A stretch of DNA of 64,000 bases from positions 1 through 64,000 of the forward strand of contig JAGTXK010000138.1 in the NCBI GenBank assembly GCA_019096195.1, in the 5' to 3' direction. The position numbers and the translations under genes were made by a program. Origin of the DNA: Boletus sp. NGJ (Eukaryota > Basidiomycota > Agaricomycetes > Boletales > Boletaceae). Below are positions 12,873 to 24,920 of the stretch, piece after piece; within the stretch, counting starts at the first letter, position 1, and every line of letters starts with the position of its first letter. The notes under the pieces were generated by a model that saw nothing but the letters and a program-made list of their open reading frames with translations, ran no database searches and was not told the origin of the DNA.

Positions 12873-13165
12873 TGTTGGGACTTGGCTCCACCATATATAG
12901 TGCACCCTTGCTCAAGTTCATTGTTCCAGATTTTGAGGACATTGGGGATTCAGAGGTTAAGACTCAACTTGGTCAAATGTCAAGTTGAGCAGAAAATCAG
13001 AGTAGTTGTCAAGACTCAAACAAAAATCAGGAGTAGTGTCAAAGTTGATATTCAAACTGAACTATATAGGAGTTGTACCAAAGGTTTATATATAATTGGA
13101 ATGATAATATTAGTAATGGAGTTCATGATATATAATGAGTAATGAGCTAAGTATCAGAACTCTGG
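12873..13165 (-). mobile_element. LTR fragment of the 27-31 kb Gypsy family
   Basis: It aligns in the same orientation with the LTR starting at 31,006 (both begin tgttgg-acttggct) over roughly 290 bp, including a TATA-like tttatatata segment. Element A inserted exactly at the junction between this LTR and its leader, which lies just left of 4,394. Homology fades after about 13,165. Fossil. Confidence 0.65.
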
Positions 13166-14849
13166 TTAGTAAGGTGTTGGTGGTATAACAAGTGTAAACA
13201 ATAGTAAACACATCTAAATATATGCTAGTCAACACTACTAGATTGCTAGGCTTTGTTAGAATAAATTCTAAGGTCAAATGGATCAATTCCTATAAAAGGC
13301 AATAACTTTGTGGCTGGTAATCTGCAGATATGCTGGATTGTTAAGATGTTGAGATGTTCCAGAATAAAGCTGGAATGGGTTCACACTTCACTTAATTCAC
13401 TCAGAAAGGTTACAGCAACACAATTTTATTGTTTGCTAAGAAAAATGTGTTTCAGGGCTGTATTTGGGTATACTGTCACTTATTCCTTTAGTGGGAAGTC
13501 AGCAGAGTAGTAGGGTTACTTAGGTTCTAGTAGAATTAGAGTGTTGGGGATCTATTCCCTTTTGTTGCTCTATTTAGGGTTTTCTCCCAAATGGTGGCCT
13601 ATTTTTCTTGTGCACTATTGGCTACAAGTCTTTACTCTTAACAGTCTAACTAGCTATCTAAACAATGGAGATTGTCCTCCTCAAGGTCCTCTATGGAATG
13701 TCTGTGAGAGGTACTCCAATGGTAGTGAGAATTGTTCTTCTTGAGAGAACTTTTCTGTGAGGGTAAAACCTGCTCCTTTGGTGGCCTGAAGGGCACTCCT
13801 TTTATAGATAAATACATTGGCTTGGCTAGCACAGGCCTGTCAATACTATCACTTTCAACCCCCTAGTGAGTTGTCCAAAATTGGGGATGATGAAGAATAA
13901 GGAAGGCCCAAGCTGCTGACCTCAAAGGGAAAGTGAAAGGTAACTGGACAAAACTCTAAGGGGGGTGCCTGCAAGCATAGGAGTGGCCACAAGAAGGCTG
14001 GAGATAATGTGTAGGTGAGTACATATGCTTGTCATTATCTTATTTGCTTGAGTGAATGTGGCAGTTAGGTCAACATTCTCAATATCACATATTGTGTGCA
14101 AGTCTTCATGCTCATGTCTTTGCTTTTACTCTCATCACTGCAATAGTGTTCACATTTATAGTATGTCTGCAAGTTGGTGTCTGAATTTCTCTATATACCA
14201 TCTTATCATCCATTTGTTGTAACTCATGGAATACATTGTCATATCAGAAGAAAAATCCATATTCTGACCTGTATACACTTCTCTTGTAAGAATTGAATAT
14301 AATCCATTATCAGGAGATATCAGAAAGAGAGCATTTGTGTGAAAAACCTGCCTCCAGGTCAGAAAAGCAGCTAATTGAAATAGTGGAACATGGGTGTATG
14401 AAGTCTAATATATCAAACTGGTCTGTAGCATGTGATAATAGAAAATGTTACCAACTATGCATTGTAATCTCAGAGTTTGCAATGTTTGTACTGTTGCTAC
14501 AGGTACATCTGGGGTCCTTCCTGGCCATTGCCAAGAGTGATCTTTGGTTTTGCATTTTTCTGCATTCAGTTGAGAACCATTGTAGTACTACCAGTGACCT
14601 CAGATGGACCTCAGACATTCAGATTAATGGGATATAGACTTAGTGATACTTGACCAATAATTGGTCAAATGGCCATATGTGGCTCTATTGAGACATGTTT
14701 GGCACCATATATGGGACACACAAGGAATTGTCAGAATGTGTGCAGTAAATGCCTCATTGATTTGGCCATATACAGTAGAAATCAACTCATGCAATTGGAG
14801 TACTGTCAAGCATTTTTCAAATTGCTATAACTATACGGTACATCATTAG
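13166..14849. other. No gene recognised
   Basis: No supported coding region. A perfect 19-bp palindrome (TTGACCAATAATTGGTCAA) occupies 14,650-14,668. The rest is AT-rich sequence of the same texture as the repeat island. The 3' untranslated region of the citrate synthase gene must lie at its right edge. Confidence 0.5.
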
Positions 14850-14854
14850 TCCTT

Positions 14855-16732
14855 CTACTCCTGCTCCTTGAATATTTTCTCTATAGCTGTACTTGAGTAA
14901 GACTTAGGACGCTCAAGTGCTGAGCAAGCAAAGTGATGAGCAGCTTCCAGAAAACAGAAGAACAAGTACTTACGTGCACCAAGAGCCCTGTCCCAAATGA
15001 GCTGTGCCGCCACTCCAAAAGCCCTTGACACTCCAAACAGCACCGTGTAGAACTGCATCTGAGTTAAACCATAGTGAGTAAGTAGCACACCCGAGTGGGC
15101 ATCGACATTCGGCCATGGGTTCTTAGCTTTACCAGCCTGTGAAGACAGTCCATTAGAACATAGTTGGCGGAATAAGGTTAATTACAAACCTGTAGAAGGA
15201 TGTTGGGGACAATGTTATAAACCTGCCCAACCAATCTAAAGAGGGGATCATGTGGTAAATGTTTCAAAGCGAATTCACGCTGTGCGGTGTAGCGAGGATC
15301 CGTCTTGCGCAATACAGCGTGGCCATAACCCGGCACAACTTGACCACCTTTCAGCGTGGACCACACATATTCTGTCACAGCCTCATCACTAGCATTCTCG
15401 CCAATCTTCTCTTGCATCTTCTGTAACCATATCAACACTTCCTGGTTGGCAAGACCATGTAAAGGTCCGGCGAGACCATTGAGGGAAGCACCAAATGCTA
15501 GGAATGGATCTGAAAGAGCAGAACCAACCAACTTCCCAGTATGCGCAGAGACGTTACCACCCTCATGATCACTACACAAAGTACTCAGAAAGGCAACACA
15601 CCTGGAACCTAAACCTTACCTATGGATAGTAATATAGAGCCGAAGGAGTTCCACAAAAGCCTCGTTTTCACCAAGGTCGAGAAGTGTGGCAAGGTTATGT
15701 GAGTAGTCTTTATGAAGATCGATGGCAGGGAGCTTGCCATCACCAAAGACATTGCGATAAATCCGACCCGCGATACTGGGAAGCTTGGCGATACTGAAAT
15801 AGAAAATGAGAATGGAAAAACAAGATGGGTATGAACAACACACAGATCCATCGCATCCTCGAAGGTGGGTCCCCAATACTCCTTTTTGGAAATACCATCT
15901 TGGTAAGCTTTAGCAAAGGCCGAATCATGATTGAGCTGAAAAACTCTTGAGATTCAGTTTCAGGCGAAAAGAGGACAACATACCGCAGTGACAGCTAGAC
16001 TAAACTGGCTCATGGGGTGCAGTGTAGGAGGGCATCGATCGAGGATCTCTTCAACGAACTCGGGGATAGCAGCACGGGCTGCCCAGTCTCGGGATAGGCT
16101 AGCGACCTGCTCCTGTGTTGGGATTTCACCAGTGACAAGAAGCCAGAAGAGGGCTTCAGGTAATGGCTCAGAGCCACCTAGCGCTTTGGGGAGAAGTTCC
16201 TGGCACTCGGGAATAGACTTTCCGCGAAAGCGAATTCCTTCCTCTATTACGCACTCTATTAATGGGGACATTTGATATTCTCGGACGGCATGGCTTACCT
16301 GCGTCAAGGACAGACCCGTCCCAAATCAATGCAGGTAGCCCACGCATGCCTCTGTAAAAGGACACGTTAAATGATTGCAGACCGAGGAGAGCGCTGAGAC
16401 ATGCCCATAAAGCTGATCTACCAGGACAGGACCAAATGCCTTTTTGCCATGCTGAGCACGTATTTGCTTGACCTACGGCTAATTTAGACGGGAAGACACC
16501 ATCAAAGAAAATATACCTTTTCTATTTCTGCAGGAATTAACTCAGCAAGTCGTTCTTTCAGCGTCGACTGTTTTGGAGCCGTTGAAAAGAACCGAGCCGA
16601 AGCAATGCCCGCGCGTACAAATGGAGAACGTGACTGACGATACGGAATGACTCGTTAATTTTGACTGACAACAACGGAATTGGAATGGGAATGACATACA
16701 ACCTGAACGATAGAGCGAAGGGGTGCAGCCAT
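14855..16732 (-). CDS. CIT1: Citrate synthase, mitochondrial
   Basis: Condenses oxaloacetate and acetyl-CoA to citrate, the first step of the tricarboxylic acid cycle, in the mitochondrial matrix. The gene runs on the minus strand over several short introns. The N-terminus is basic and Ser/Arg-rich with an ARFFSTAP presequence-like segment. The body shows the family signatures: GSVLDA and [10 protein letters not shown] near the N-terminus, [10 protein letters not shown] (first active-site His), [14 protein letters not shown] (second His, substrate-binding Arg) and NVDAHSG (catalytic Asp), ending KIFKEQE. The start at 16,732 gives a targeting peptide ([10 protein letters not shown]) and an intron directly after it. 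It is divergent from TRM8 with 178 bp between start codons, so the two may share a promoter. The left edge is next to the repeat island. Function is very secure; exact exon borders are inferred. Confidence 0.95.
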
Positions 16733-16910
16733 AGCGGGAGGGAGTTTCGTCGATGAGGGGTCAGGACAACTTAACGGAAGCCGGTAGAAAAAAGTGTCGA
16801 GGGAAATACCGGAACAATAATAGTGATGTAAAGAGCACGTGGGAAGCCGGAATGGGCAATTGTTGAATCACTCTTCTAGTGAGCTAGTTCGACCTTGATC
16901 TCATTTGAAC

Positions 16911-17806
<896 letters not shown>

Positions 17807-17828
17807 TTGCCATCGTAGAGGAATCACG

Positions 17829-18745
17829 TCACTGTAACTCTTCCATCTCAACCTCTTTCATGAAGTCCGTCTTTTCTCCACTACCGATTGCAGCAACCAG
17901 GGATTGTGTCCTCTTCACCAGTGCAGCTCTCATTTCGTCATGAAGAACTATGCTAGCATCAACAACCAATCGGAAGATTTCTTCGAATCGATCAAGGTGT
18001 AACCTAGTGTCCATTGTCACGAGTGTTACACGGCCTGTGCGAGGCATGACGGCAACAGAGATGTGCGGTACGTCGTTTTCTTCCAGCGTGTTTAGATCTA
18101 ATAACGGGGAAGCTGAGTGCACTCCCCCAGAGATGGCACAAACGAAGTCGAACATCGCTACACCCGCGGTTGCAAGGGCCAAGGTAGTTCCGTTGAGACA
18201 AGCCGGAAGTAAGCCTCCATCTTGTTGGATGACCTGAATAAAGATGTCGATCTGGGACCTCGGGTAGATATGTGTTTGCACGACGGGCTCGAATGTGGAC
18301 TTTACGACTGACGCGAGTTCGAGCATTCGCCTTATCCAGGTAATGGTCAGCATACGAGCATCCCGTATGCAGAGTAGAGGTCATGCCAATCAAACAACTA
18401 CTTACTTGTCCCCCCTAGTACGTTTTCTGCGTTCGCCAGTACTGAAGGCCGCGATGTGTACTTCAACATTGATGTTGGCACGATCGTGGATAGTCTGGGA
18501 TCGCATTTTTGCCTCTCGTGGACCAAGTACAGAAACCAGTACTTCAGTTAGGCCATGACGCATGGTGACGGACGCGTCGGCGGAGCCTTGTAATGAGAAG
18601 TCGATATCAATCTCTCTCAGCTCGTATTGTTTTCGTCCATCTGATCTGAGACCGCCGTCGTTGAGGATTTCTATCCTTGAAGCCTGAAAATATATGTGGT
18701 ATATGTAAGCTTGCATTTCAGAAACACGGTGAACCTTTTTACCAT
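17829..18745 (-). CDS. RRP41: Exosome complex component RRP41 (RNase PH-like)
   Basis: A core-ring subunit of the RNA exosome, which processes and degrades RNA 3' to 5' in nucleus and cytoplasm. Three coding parts are seen on the minus strand. The main exon begins GLRSDGRKQYELREI, carries SVLGPREAKMRSQ, then after an intron RMLELASVV, IDIFIQVIQQDGG and ACLNGTTLALATAGVAM, all typical of the RNase PH fold. Start choice: ATG at 18,743-18,745 followed directly by a GT donor, spliced to GCTTCAAGG, gives MASRIEILN, like the N-termini of yeast and animal homologues. This makes the first coding exon a single codon. An unspliced ATG at 18,716 is the alternative. It is divergent from NPT1 (223 bp between starts). 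Confidence 0.93.
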
Positions 18746-18968
18746 CAAAAATACGGATGGATGGATGGTGCCAGCTGTGGGAGAATTAGAATGATATCTG
18801 TTCGCTCGAATTGGTACTAGTACGTAATGCTGAATCCTTCCAAGCCACTGGCAGATCTAACTGACAGGGTAGTACGACCAGCAGGGTTGATTGTATCCCG
18901 ACTCCATCTTTCAACTCGTGGCTCCCGTGGCTCCCGATTGACTCGACCCCAACCTTGTACATACCATC

Positions 18969-20701
18969 ATGGAGAGAGATAATGAAGAATTAGTATACAC
19001 CCCTCAGTCACTTCTGGACACTGATCTGTACAAGGTAAATGTTCGTCCTCATATTTTGGGCTGCATCAGTTAAGCACCAGGTACGCAGTTCGCGATGCAG
19101 CAAGCTATTGTGCAACATTTTCCAGAGACACAAGCACTTTACAGATTCACCCACCGGGACCCTGATGTATTATTCCCTCGCAGATGCACCGATCTGCTTC
19201 ACAAGTCCATTCAACGTATGTCCCCGCGTCTTATTGGTTCGGGAGTTATGAAAATCCACCAGGATTTCGGGATCTGCGTCTGACAACTGAGGAAAAGAAC
19301 TGGTTGGCGAATACATGCCCTTATTTCTCCGAAGGATACCTTGAGTATCTTTCGACATTTCAATTCGATCCCGCGCAAATATCAATCAGGTTTATGCCAG
19401 TCTCTGACGATGGGGAACTTGAAGTAGGCAGAATCGAGATAGAAGCCAGCGGGTTATGGAGAGAGTCCATACTCTGGGAAGTCCCCGTAATGGCTTGTTT
19501 AAGCGAGCTCTACTTCCTGGTGGGCGCAACTGACTGGAGCTATGAAGGCCAGAAAGGTGAACACCATGCTCTGTATTTATCTTCATGGGCAGAATTTGCT
19601 TCGCAGAGAGTGCGTCCGCGAAGGCGCAGACATTGTTGCAAGCAGAATGTTCCTTCAGCGAATTTGGGACTCGAAGAAGGCGGTCATTCCACGTCCAGGA
19701 TCTCGTCATTGCAACTCTGAAACAAGAAGCTGACCGATCCTCAGGACGAGGTGCCTTTTTTGGAACAAGCAATGTCTGTATCCACGCTCTTTCATTGTTT
19801 TTTTTGCTAATTTTCAATCCACGAAGGCCTACTTTGCAAAGAAATACGGCATCCATCCGGTTGGAACCATCGCGCAGTATGTCCTTCGTCTACTCGATGA
19901 TCTGGTGTGCTTATGAACATGGTAGTGAATGGTTCATGGGGGTAAGCACTATGCGATATTGATATTGCACCCGCGAGAGAGGGTGATACTCTTTACCCAG
20001 GTTGCAGCACTGAAAGGTTATGAAGGTGCAAACGCGAAAGCCTTGGTGCTTTGGGAGGAAACCTACTCGAACAACTTGTTCGTCGCGCTCACCGACACCT
20101 TCTCCACGAAAGTCTTTTTCCAGGTATGTCTCCCTGTTTTCGGTCTGTTCTCCAAGCCTTAAGGAACCGGACCAAAAACAGGAATTTGCAAACGATCCAG
20201 CTCGTGCTCAGAAATGGACAGGTCTCAGACAAGACTCGGGCAGCCCCTTTGAATTTGCACCAGCAGCCAAGGCAATGTATGAGAGTATGGGGATTGATAT
20301 CCGCACGAAGACCATCGTCTATTCTGACGCTCTGACCTTGGACAAGGTGCTTCAATTGAAGAAGCAGTGTGATGACATCGGATTTAGGTGTGAGTGAGTT
20401 TTGATTGAGAACCATCAGTTGGTTCTCATGTCGTGTTTCAGGTTCTTTTGGAATTGGAACATTCCTGACAAATGATTTCAAGACGAAGAGTAGCGGCTAT
20501 ACAGAGAAAAGTAGGGCTCTCAACATGGTAATCAAACTTGCCAAGGTTGATGACAGAGATTGTGTCAAAATTAGCGATGACCTGACTAAGGTGCAGTACA
20601 CGGGTGGTTCCCCCACACAATCTTGACATTTTCACCCTCAGAACACAGGAGACAAAGCATCGGTAGAGTTTGTGAAGAAGTTATATGGGCTACCCAACTA
20701 A
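18969..20701 (+). CDS. NPT1: Nicotinate phosphoribosyltransferase
   Basis: Converts nicotinate and phosphoribosyl pyrophosphate to nicotinate mononucleotide in the NAD salvage (Preiss-Handler) pathway. Several short introns split the gene. Segments seen in order: [56 protein letters not shown] and [19 protein letters not shown] (catalytic His), [56 protein letters not shown], ending KKLYGLPN. All active-site blocks are present, so the gene looks functional. Its stop codon lies 90 bp left of the terminal inverted repeat of the large transposon, so the transposon probably sits in or beside its 3' untranslated region. Confidence 0.95.
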
Positions 20702-20791
20702 GTTGTGTAAGGAACGGAGACGAACTTTCTATTGAAATGGAAAGTATGCAACTATATTGAATGTCACACCTTCGACTATATATTATAGGCA

Positions 20792-20914
20792 CCTATTACT
20801 CCCGATGGGTCAGCCTTTTTAGCCATGGTCCAAAAATGTACCATAAACTATAATAAGGCTGCTTACCTCACCTTTGCCAACACCAGCAATAGATCCCACC
20901 CCAAATATGAAGGT
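20792..20914 (+). repeat. Left terminal inverted repeat (123 bp)
   Basis: It starts cctattactccc and ends aatatgaaggt, and matches the inverse of 39,266-39,388 with about seven mismatches and no gaps. It begins 90 bp after the NPT1 stop codon. Confidence 0.92.
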
Positions 20915-21179
20915 TCTGCATGTTGTTGCAGTGCTCAGATCAGATGAGAAGAGAGTGGATATGTGGTGAACTAGTTACATGAGCAGGAAAGTCTATGCAA
21001 CAATTGTAGCAAAGCTAGCCATGTTGTGAGCAGTCAGGTGAAACCCATAGGGTTTCCAGCCCAAGGCAAGACCCTGATCTGTGAGTGGGCCATGGTGAGC
21101 TGTGATCCCGATTTCTAGGAGTCCTTGGTGACACATGCAGTGAAGTGAAAGGCCCACTGACTAGGAGCTGGAAGGGTTA

Positions 21180-22330
21180 CTCACTGTTAGTGGTTAGTGT
21201 ACTGGTGGCATAGCTACTTGATTGAATTTGTTGAGGAGTTGTTGGTTGGCTTGCAAAAAGGGCACCAGTATTAGTGTGTGGTGTCATAGATAGATAAATG
21301 GTAAAGGAGTCACCTGCCCATCTCCCCATTACTTTTACCACGTCAAATGGTACACCCTTGAGTAAATAGAACAGGGTTCTGCCTATGCATAGATTGTGCC
21401 ATTGGAGATTCACGAGACCACATTGTTTGGCAATGGTTGTAATGTGGGTTGTGAACTGGGTTTTAGAAAGGGGGTGCAAACTGTACTTTTGGTGTGTCCA
21501 AGCAAAAAGATGCACATTGCTGGATCCAGGGTTAATGTATAGGTGATTCTATAGTGCAGCTTCTGGGTCTGTTGTGCAACTGGATTGCAGGGCACATTGT
21601 GTTGTTTCACCTTTTTCGAGTTCACATTTGGTGGCTAGCAAGGCAAATTGTAGTACTGGGAGATTGTTGGGATCTTGTAGGAGCATGACGTCTCTGTGTG
21701 TAATGTGTTCTCTTTATGGTTTTGACTGTCAATTTGCCTAGTCTAGCTACGGAGTAGAATACAGTTACCATGCATGCAAAGATGGTGGCATCGCATGGAT
21801 CATTTAGGTCGAGCTGGGCTCATATGATTTTCAAGTTTTCTACTGTCATAGGTGGGTGCTTGGCTTTCTTGGAGTCAGGTGGGGCAAGTCTTGAGGCCCC
21901 TTGTAGCATGTGGTGAAGTTCATCTGAGTCTATTGACCATGGATGGCCGTGCAACAGATGCCAGGCTCGTACTTCTGCTGAGTAGTTGGCTATTGCTGTA
22001 CCTAAGTATGTGCTAGCACAGCTAGAGAGGAAGGAAAGGAGTAAATTATGTGAGACTGGGCACCATTTGGTTTCCAAGAGAGCCCATGTGGTGACATTCA
22101 GCCATAGCATACAGTAAGCCTGCTTGCAAAATGCCCGACATATACGGCTAATCCTACAGTGGGCCTGTGATATATGAGATCCATGAGCCACGGTTGGGCC
22201 CAGCTGAGATGGACATATGTATGTAGGATATGGAAGAGCATGGAAAGGGTAACTAAATGAAGTGTCGATATAAATGACAGGGCCTCAAGCAGGATGAGTG
22301 TAGCCAACATCAAGGGATACAAGTGGTATT
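21180..22330 (-). pseudogene. Tyrosine recombinase-like gene, decayed
   Basis: Minus strand. The C-terminal catalytic part (about 21,620-21,180) reads MHLFAWTHQKYSLHPLSKT, then LVNLQWHNLCIGRTLFYLL and GVPFDVVKVMGRWAGDSF, ending in a Tyr (TIYLS) at the expected nucleophile position. This is the pattern of fungal tyrosine recombinases, where the H-x-x-R box usually reads HGIRIG. Here the Arg position is Cys, so the active site looks lost. Upstream (about 22,190-21,820) lies a helical segment (AWHLLHGHPWSIDSDE) like the N-terminal SAM-like domain. Frames shift between the parts, so it is a pseudogene. It lies 265 bp inside the left terminal inverted repeat, which suggests it is an original part of the transposon rather than a later insertion. 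Confidence 0.75.
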
Positions 22331-23560
22331 GAACGGGGTGGGCATTACTGAGTGCTGATGAATATGAAGGGACTGCATGGGGTAGGCATTAGGTACCTCG
22401 ATTCATATGAGGGGACTGGACAGGGTGGGTGTGATGGAATGCTGTGGCATATGAGGGCCCTGCACAGGGTAGGAATCACTCACCTCGATGGATATGAAGG
22501 AGGTGAGTAGTGTGAATGTGAGTAACTGCCGATGCATATGAGTACACTGAGAAGGATGGGTATCATGTACCTCGATATAAATGTGGGAACTGGACAGGGT
22601 GGGTGTGATCTACTGCCAATGCATATGAGGGCACCAGACAGGGTAGGCATGGTCTAACTCAATGTATATGGGGGGATCAAGAAGTGTGAGTGTGACTGAC
22701 TGCTGATGCATACGAGGGCACCAAGCAGGGTGGGTATCCCTTACCTCGATATCTACAGGGGGACCAGGAAGTGTGAGTGTGACCGAGTGCTGATGCATAC
22801 AAGGCACTGGAGAGGGTAGGCATGGTCTCACTCGATGTATATGGGGGACCAGGAAGTGGGAGTGGGATCAACTGCCGATGCATACAAATACACTGAGCAG
22901 GGGGGGTAACCCTTGCCTCAATGTATATGGAGGGACCATGCAGGATGGGTATCCCTTATCTCAATGTATACAGGGGGACTGAGCAGGGTGAGTATGATCA
23001 ACTGCTGATGCATACGGGTACACCGAGTGGGGTGGGTATCCCTTACCTTGATGTAGATGGGGAGACCAAGCAGGGTGAGTGTGACCGACTACCAATGCAT
23101 ACAAGTATACCAAGCAGGGTGGGTATTCCTTGCCTCAATGTATACAGAGGGACCATGCAGGGTGGGTGTGACCAACTGCTGATGCATACGAGTACACCGA
23201 GCAGGGTTGATATCACTTCCTTCGATGTATTCAAGGGACTGTGCAGGGAGGGTGGGACTGACTGCTGAAATATATGATGGGACCAAACAGGGTGAGTGTG
23301 ATTGAATGCTGATGCATATACAGGGACCAGACTGGGTGGTGGTTACCAAATGCCCAAGCATGGGAGGGCGCTGGAGAGGGTAGGCAACACTTGCCTTGAT
23401 GTATATGAGGGAACCATGCTGGGCAGCTGTGGCTATGTGGGAATGCATGGGATGGGGCTGGACAGGGTGAATGTCACTAGCCTTTGTGATGCACCTTGCA
23501 TGCGAAGGGGCTGAGTGGGGTATGTGATCCTAAGTGTGATGTATATGTCTCTGGCCCAGA
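22325..23560. repeat. 87-bp minisatellite of two ~43-bp half units
   Basis: About 14 degenerate copies. The word (c/t)gatgcata recurs at about 22,704, 22,791, 22,876, 23,006 (1.5 units on), 23,094 and 23,180, mostly 86-88 bp apart. Each unit carries two gcagggtgggt-like words that alternate with a ttacctcgatgtata or a gaccgactgctgatg context. One frame stays open over several units and would encode 29-residue repeats, but this seems to follow from 87 being a multiple of three. The array sits between the divergent recombinase and dioxygenase relics. Confidence 0.85.
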
Positions 23561-23599
23561 TGAAGTTGGATCGGGCTATTCCCATCGGCCGAAATTAGG

Positions 23600-24920
23600 T
23601 AAGATGTGAAACATGTGTTTCCATGGGAACATGGAAACCTACAGTATATCTACAGGGAATCATGAATTCACCAACTTTCTTGCATCTTCTTTTGTCTACT
23701 CCATGAACTCCCCTGAAATCCCTGATGAGTGGGCCATATCCTACACTGATCAATTGGCCACTTATATGGTGTCCAGATTTCAGGAAGCCTTGCAGACCAC
23801 CAATGACACTATGCAGAAAAGTGTACCCCACCCACAAATTCCAATGCAGACAGTTTGTGAGGCAGACAGGATGATCGGTATAATTGCAAGGGCATACCAA
23901 AACAAGGATATGCCTTTCCCAATTTGATAATTTTCCACTAATGCCCTCCTAGTGACAATTGACAATATCGACATCATTCGGCTCGGTGAATGGATGAAAC
24001 GAAGGGGAAATGTAATGCAGCTATTGGATGCTGATGTTCAGAGTTATGGACAGCTCACCAAGCCTGCTGTCATCACCGATTGTTCCAGCTATGTCTTACT
24101 TTGGTATTTACCTGGCGCAATGAGTGAGCCTAATCAAGTGAATCTGTGAGTCAGAAAGTGACTCTTTCTTTTCACTTATGGATCAAACCAGCAATATATT
24201 TGGGAACAGCTGCCACTTTTGTCTAGACCACTGTCCTATAGCTTGACAGGGAGCTCTCCTCAGGCATGGCAAACCTCCCTGGCAAACTTTCACCCCAGGG
24301 CTGAGCTGTGGGGGGCAATCAACCTATCTCCTGCTTGGTTTCAGTAGAATAGAAATGTTGGTATTTTTTGATTTGCCCTCCTTCACTGATCAGACCTTGG
24401 CCAATAGGGGGTGAGCAGGCACCTAAGGTCTTGGCACTACTAAAGGGTACCTGGGGTGAACAGGATACCTGGCAGTGGTTGCTCTCCATACAAGAACATT
24501 CAGCCCTCTTAGCAGCATCAGTTGCTATCCTACATCCCAAAATGTACGAGAAGGGTCAGGAGGTGATGGTTAGGTTCGGCGACTGGGCAGCCATGCAGGA
24601 GAACCCTGATTTGGGGGAGGTTTTCCAATTGTGGTCATCTATCTATAGTGTTGTGTCTGTCATGGCAAACTGAGCAAGTCCATTTCACACTGACACAAAC
24701 AGTAGGCCTCAGTGGTTGGACATTCTCATTTCAGTCAGCAGCTACACTGGGTTGGATTTCATAATCCCAACCATCATGCATTGGCTTCAATATAAACCAG
24801 GAATAGTGATCGCACTCTTAGAGCAAATGCTAGAGCATGGAGTTGGTCAGATAGAGGGGGAGCAGGCAGTGCTCACTTACTATATGTATGCAGAATAATG
24901 TCCATGAATACATGGATGTT
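23600..24920 (+). pseudogene. TET/JBP-family 2-oxoglutarate/Fe(II) dioxygenase, decayed
   Basis: Family members oxidise 5-methylcytosine or thymine in DNA. Coding blocks in order: 23,613-23,927 (EWAISYTDQLATYMVSRF), 23,952-24,149 (VITDCSSYVLLWYLPGAMS), 24,368-24,673 (LWSSIYSVVSVMA) and 24,680-24,898 (FHTDTNSRPQWLDILISVS, YKPGIVIALLEQMLEHGVG, LTYYMYA). HTD fits the HxD iron motif and LEHGV the distal iron His. The position where relatives have the 2-oxoglutarate-binding Arg (G-x-R before the A/TYYM strand) reads Gln. A TGA falls just before the HTD block (position of an Arg in relatives) and the first two blocks are separated by stops or an intron. So it looks inactive. It lies in the transposon, divergent from the recombinase relic. 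The fungal family call rests on remembered motif order, not a search. Confidence 0.7.

Noticed and set aside
20760-20800. Target-site duplication at the outer ends of the 18.6-kb element
   Set aside because: The flanks tataggca and ctatgtga do not match as direct repeats at any length I tried, so none is claimed.
22610-23448. Repeat-containing proteins on both strands of the minisatellite
   Set aside because: Frames are open on both strands only because the unit is 87 bp, a multiple of three; there is no independent coding evidence.
22325-23560. CRISPR-like array
   Set aside because: Units are contiguous and degenerate without unique spacers, and the genome is eukaryotic.
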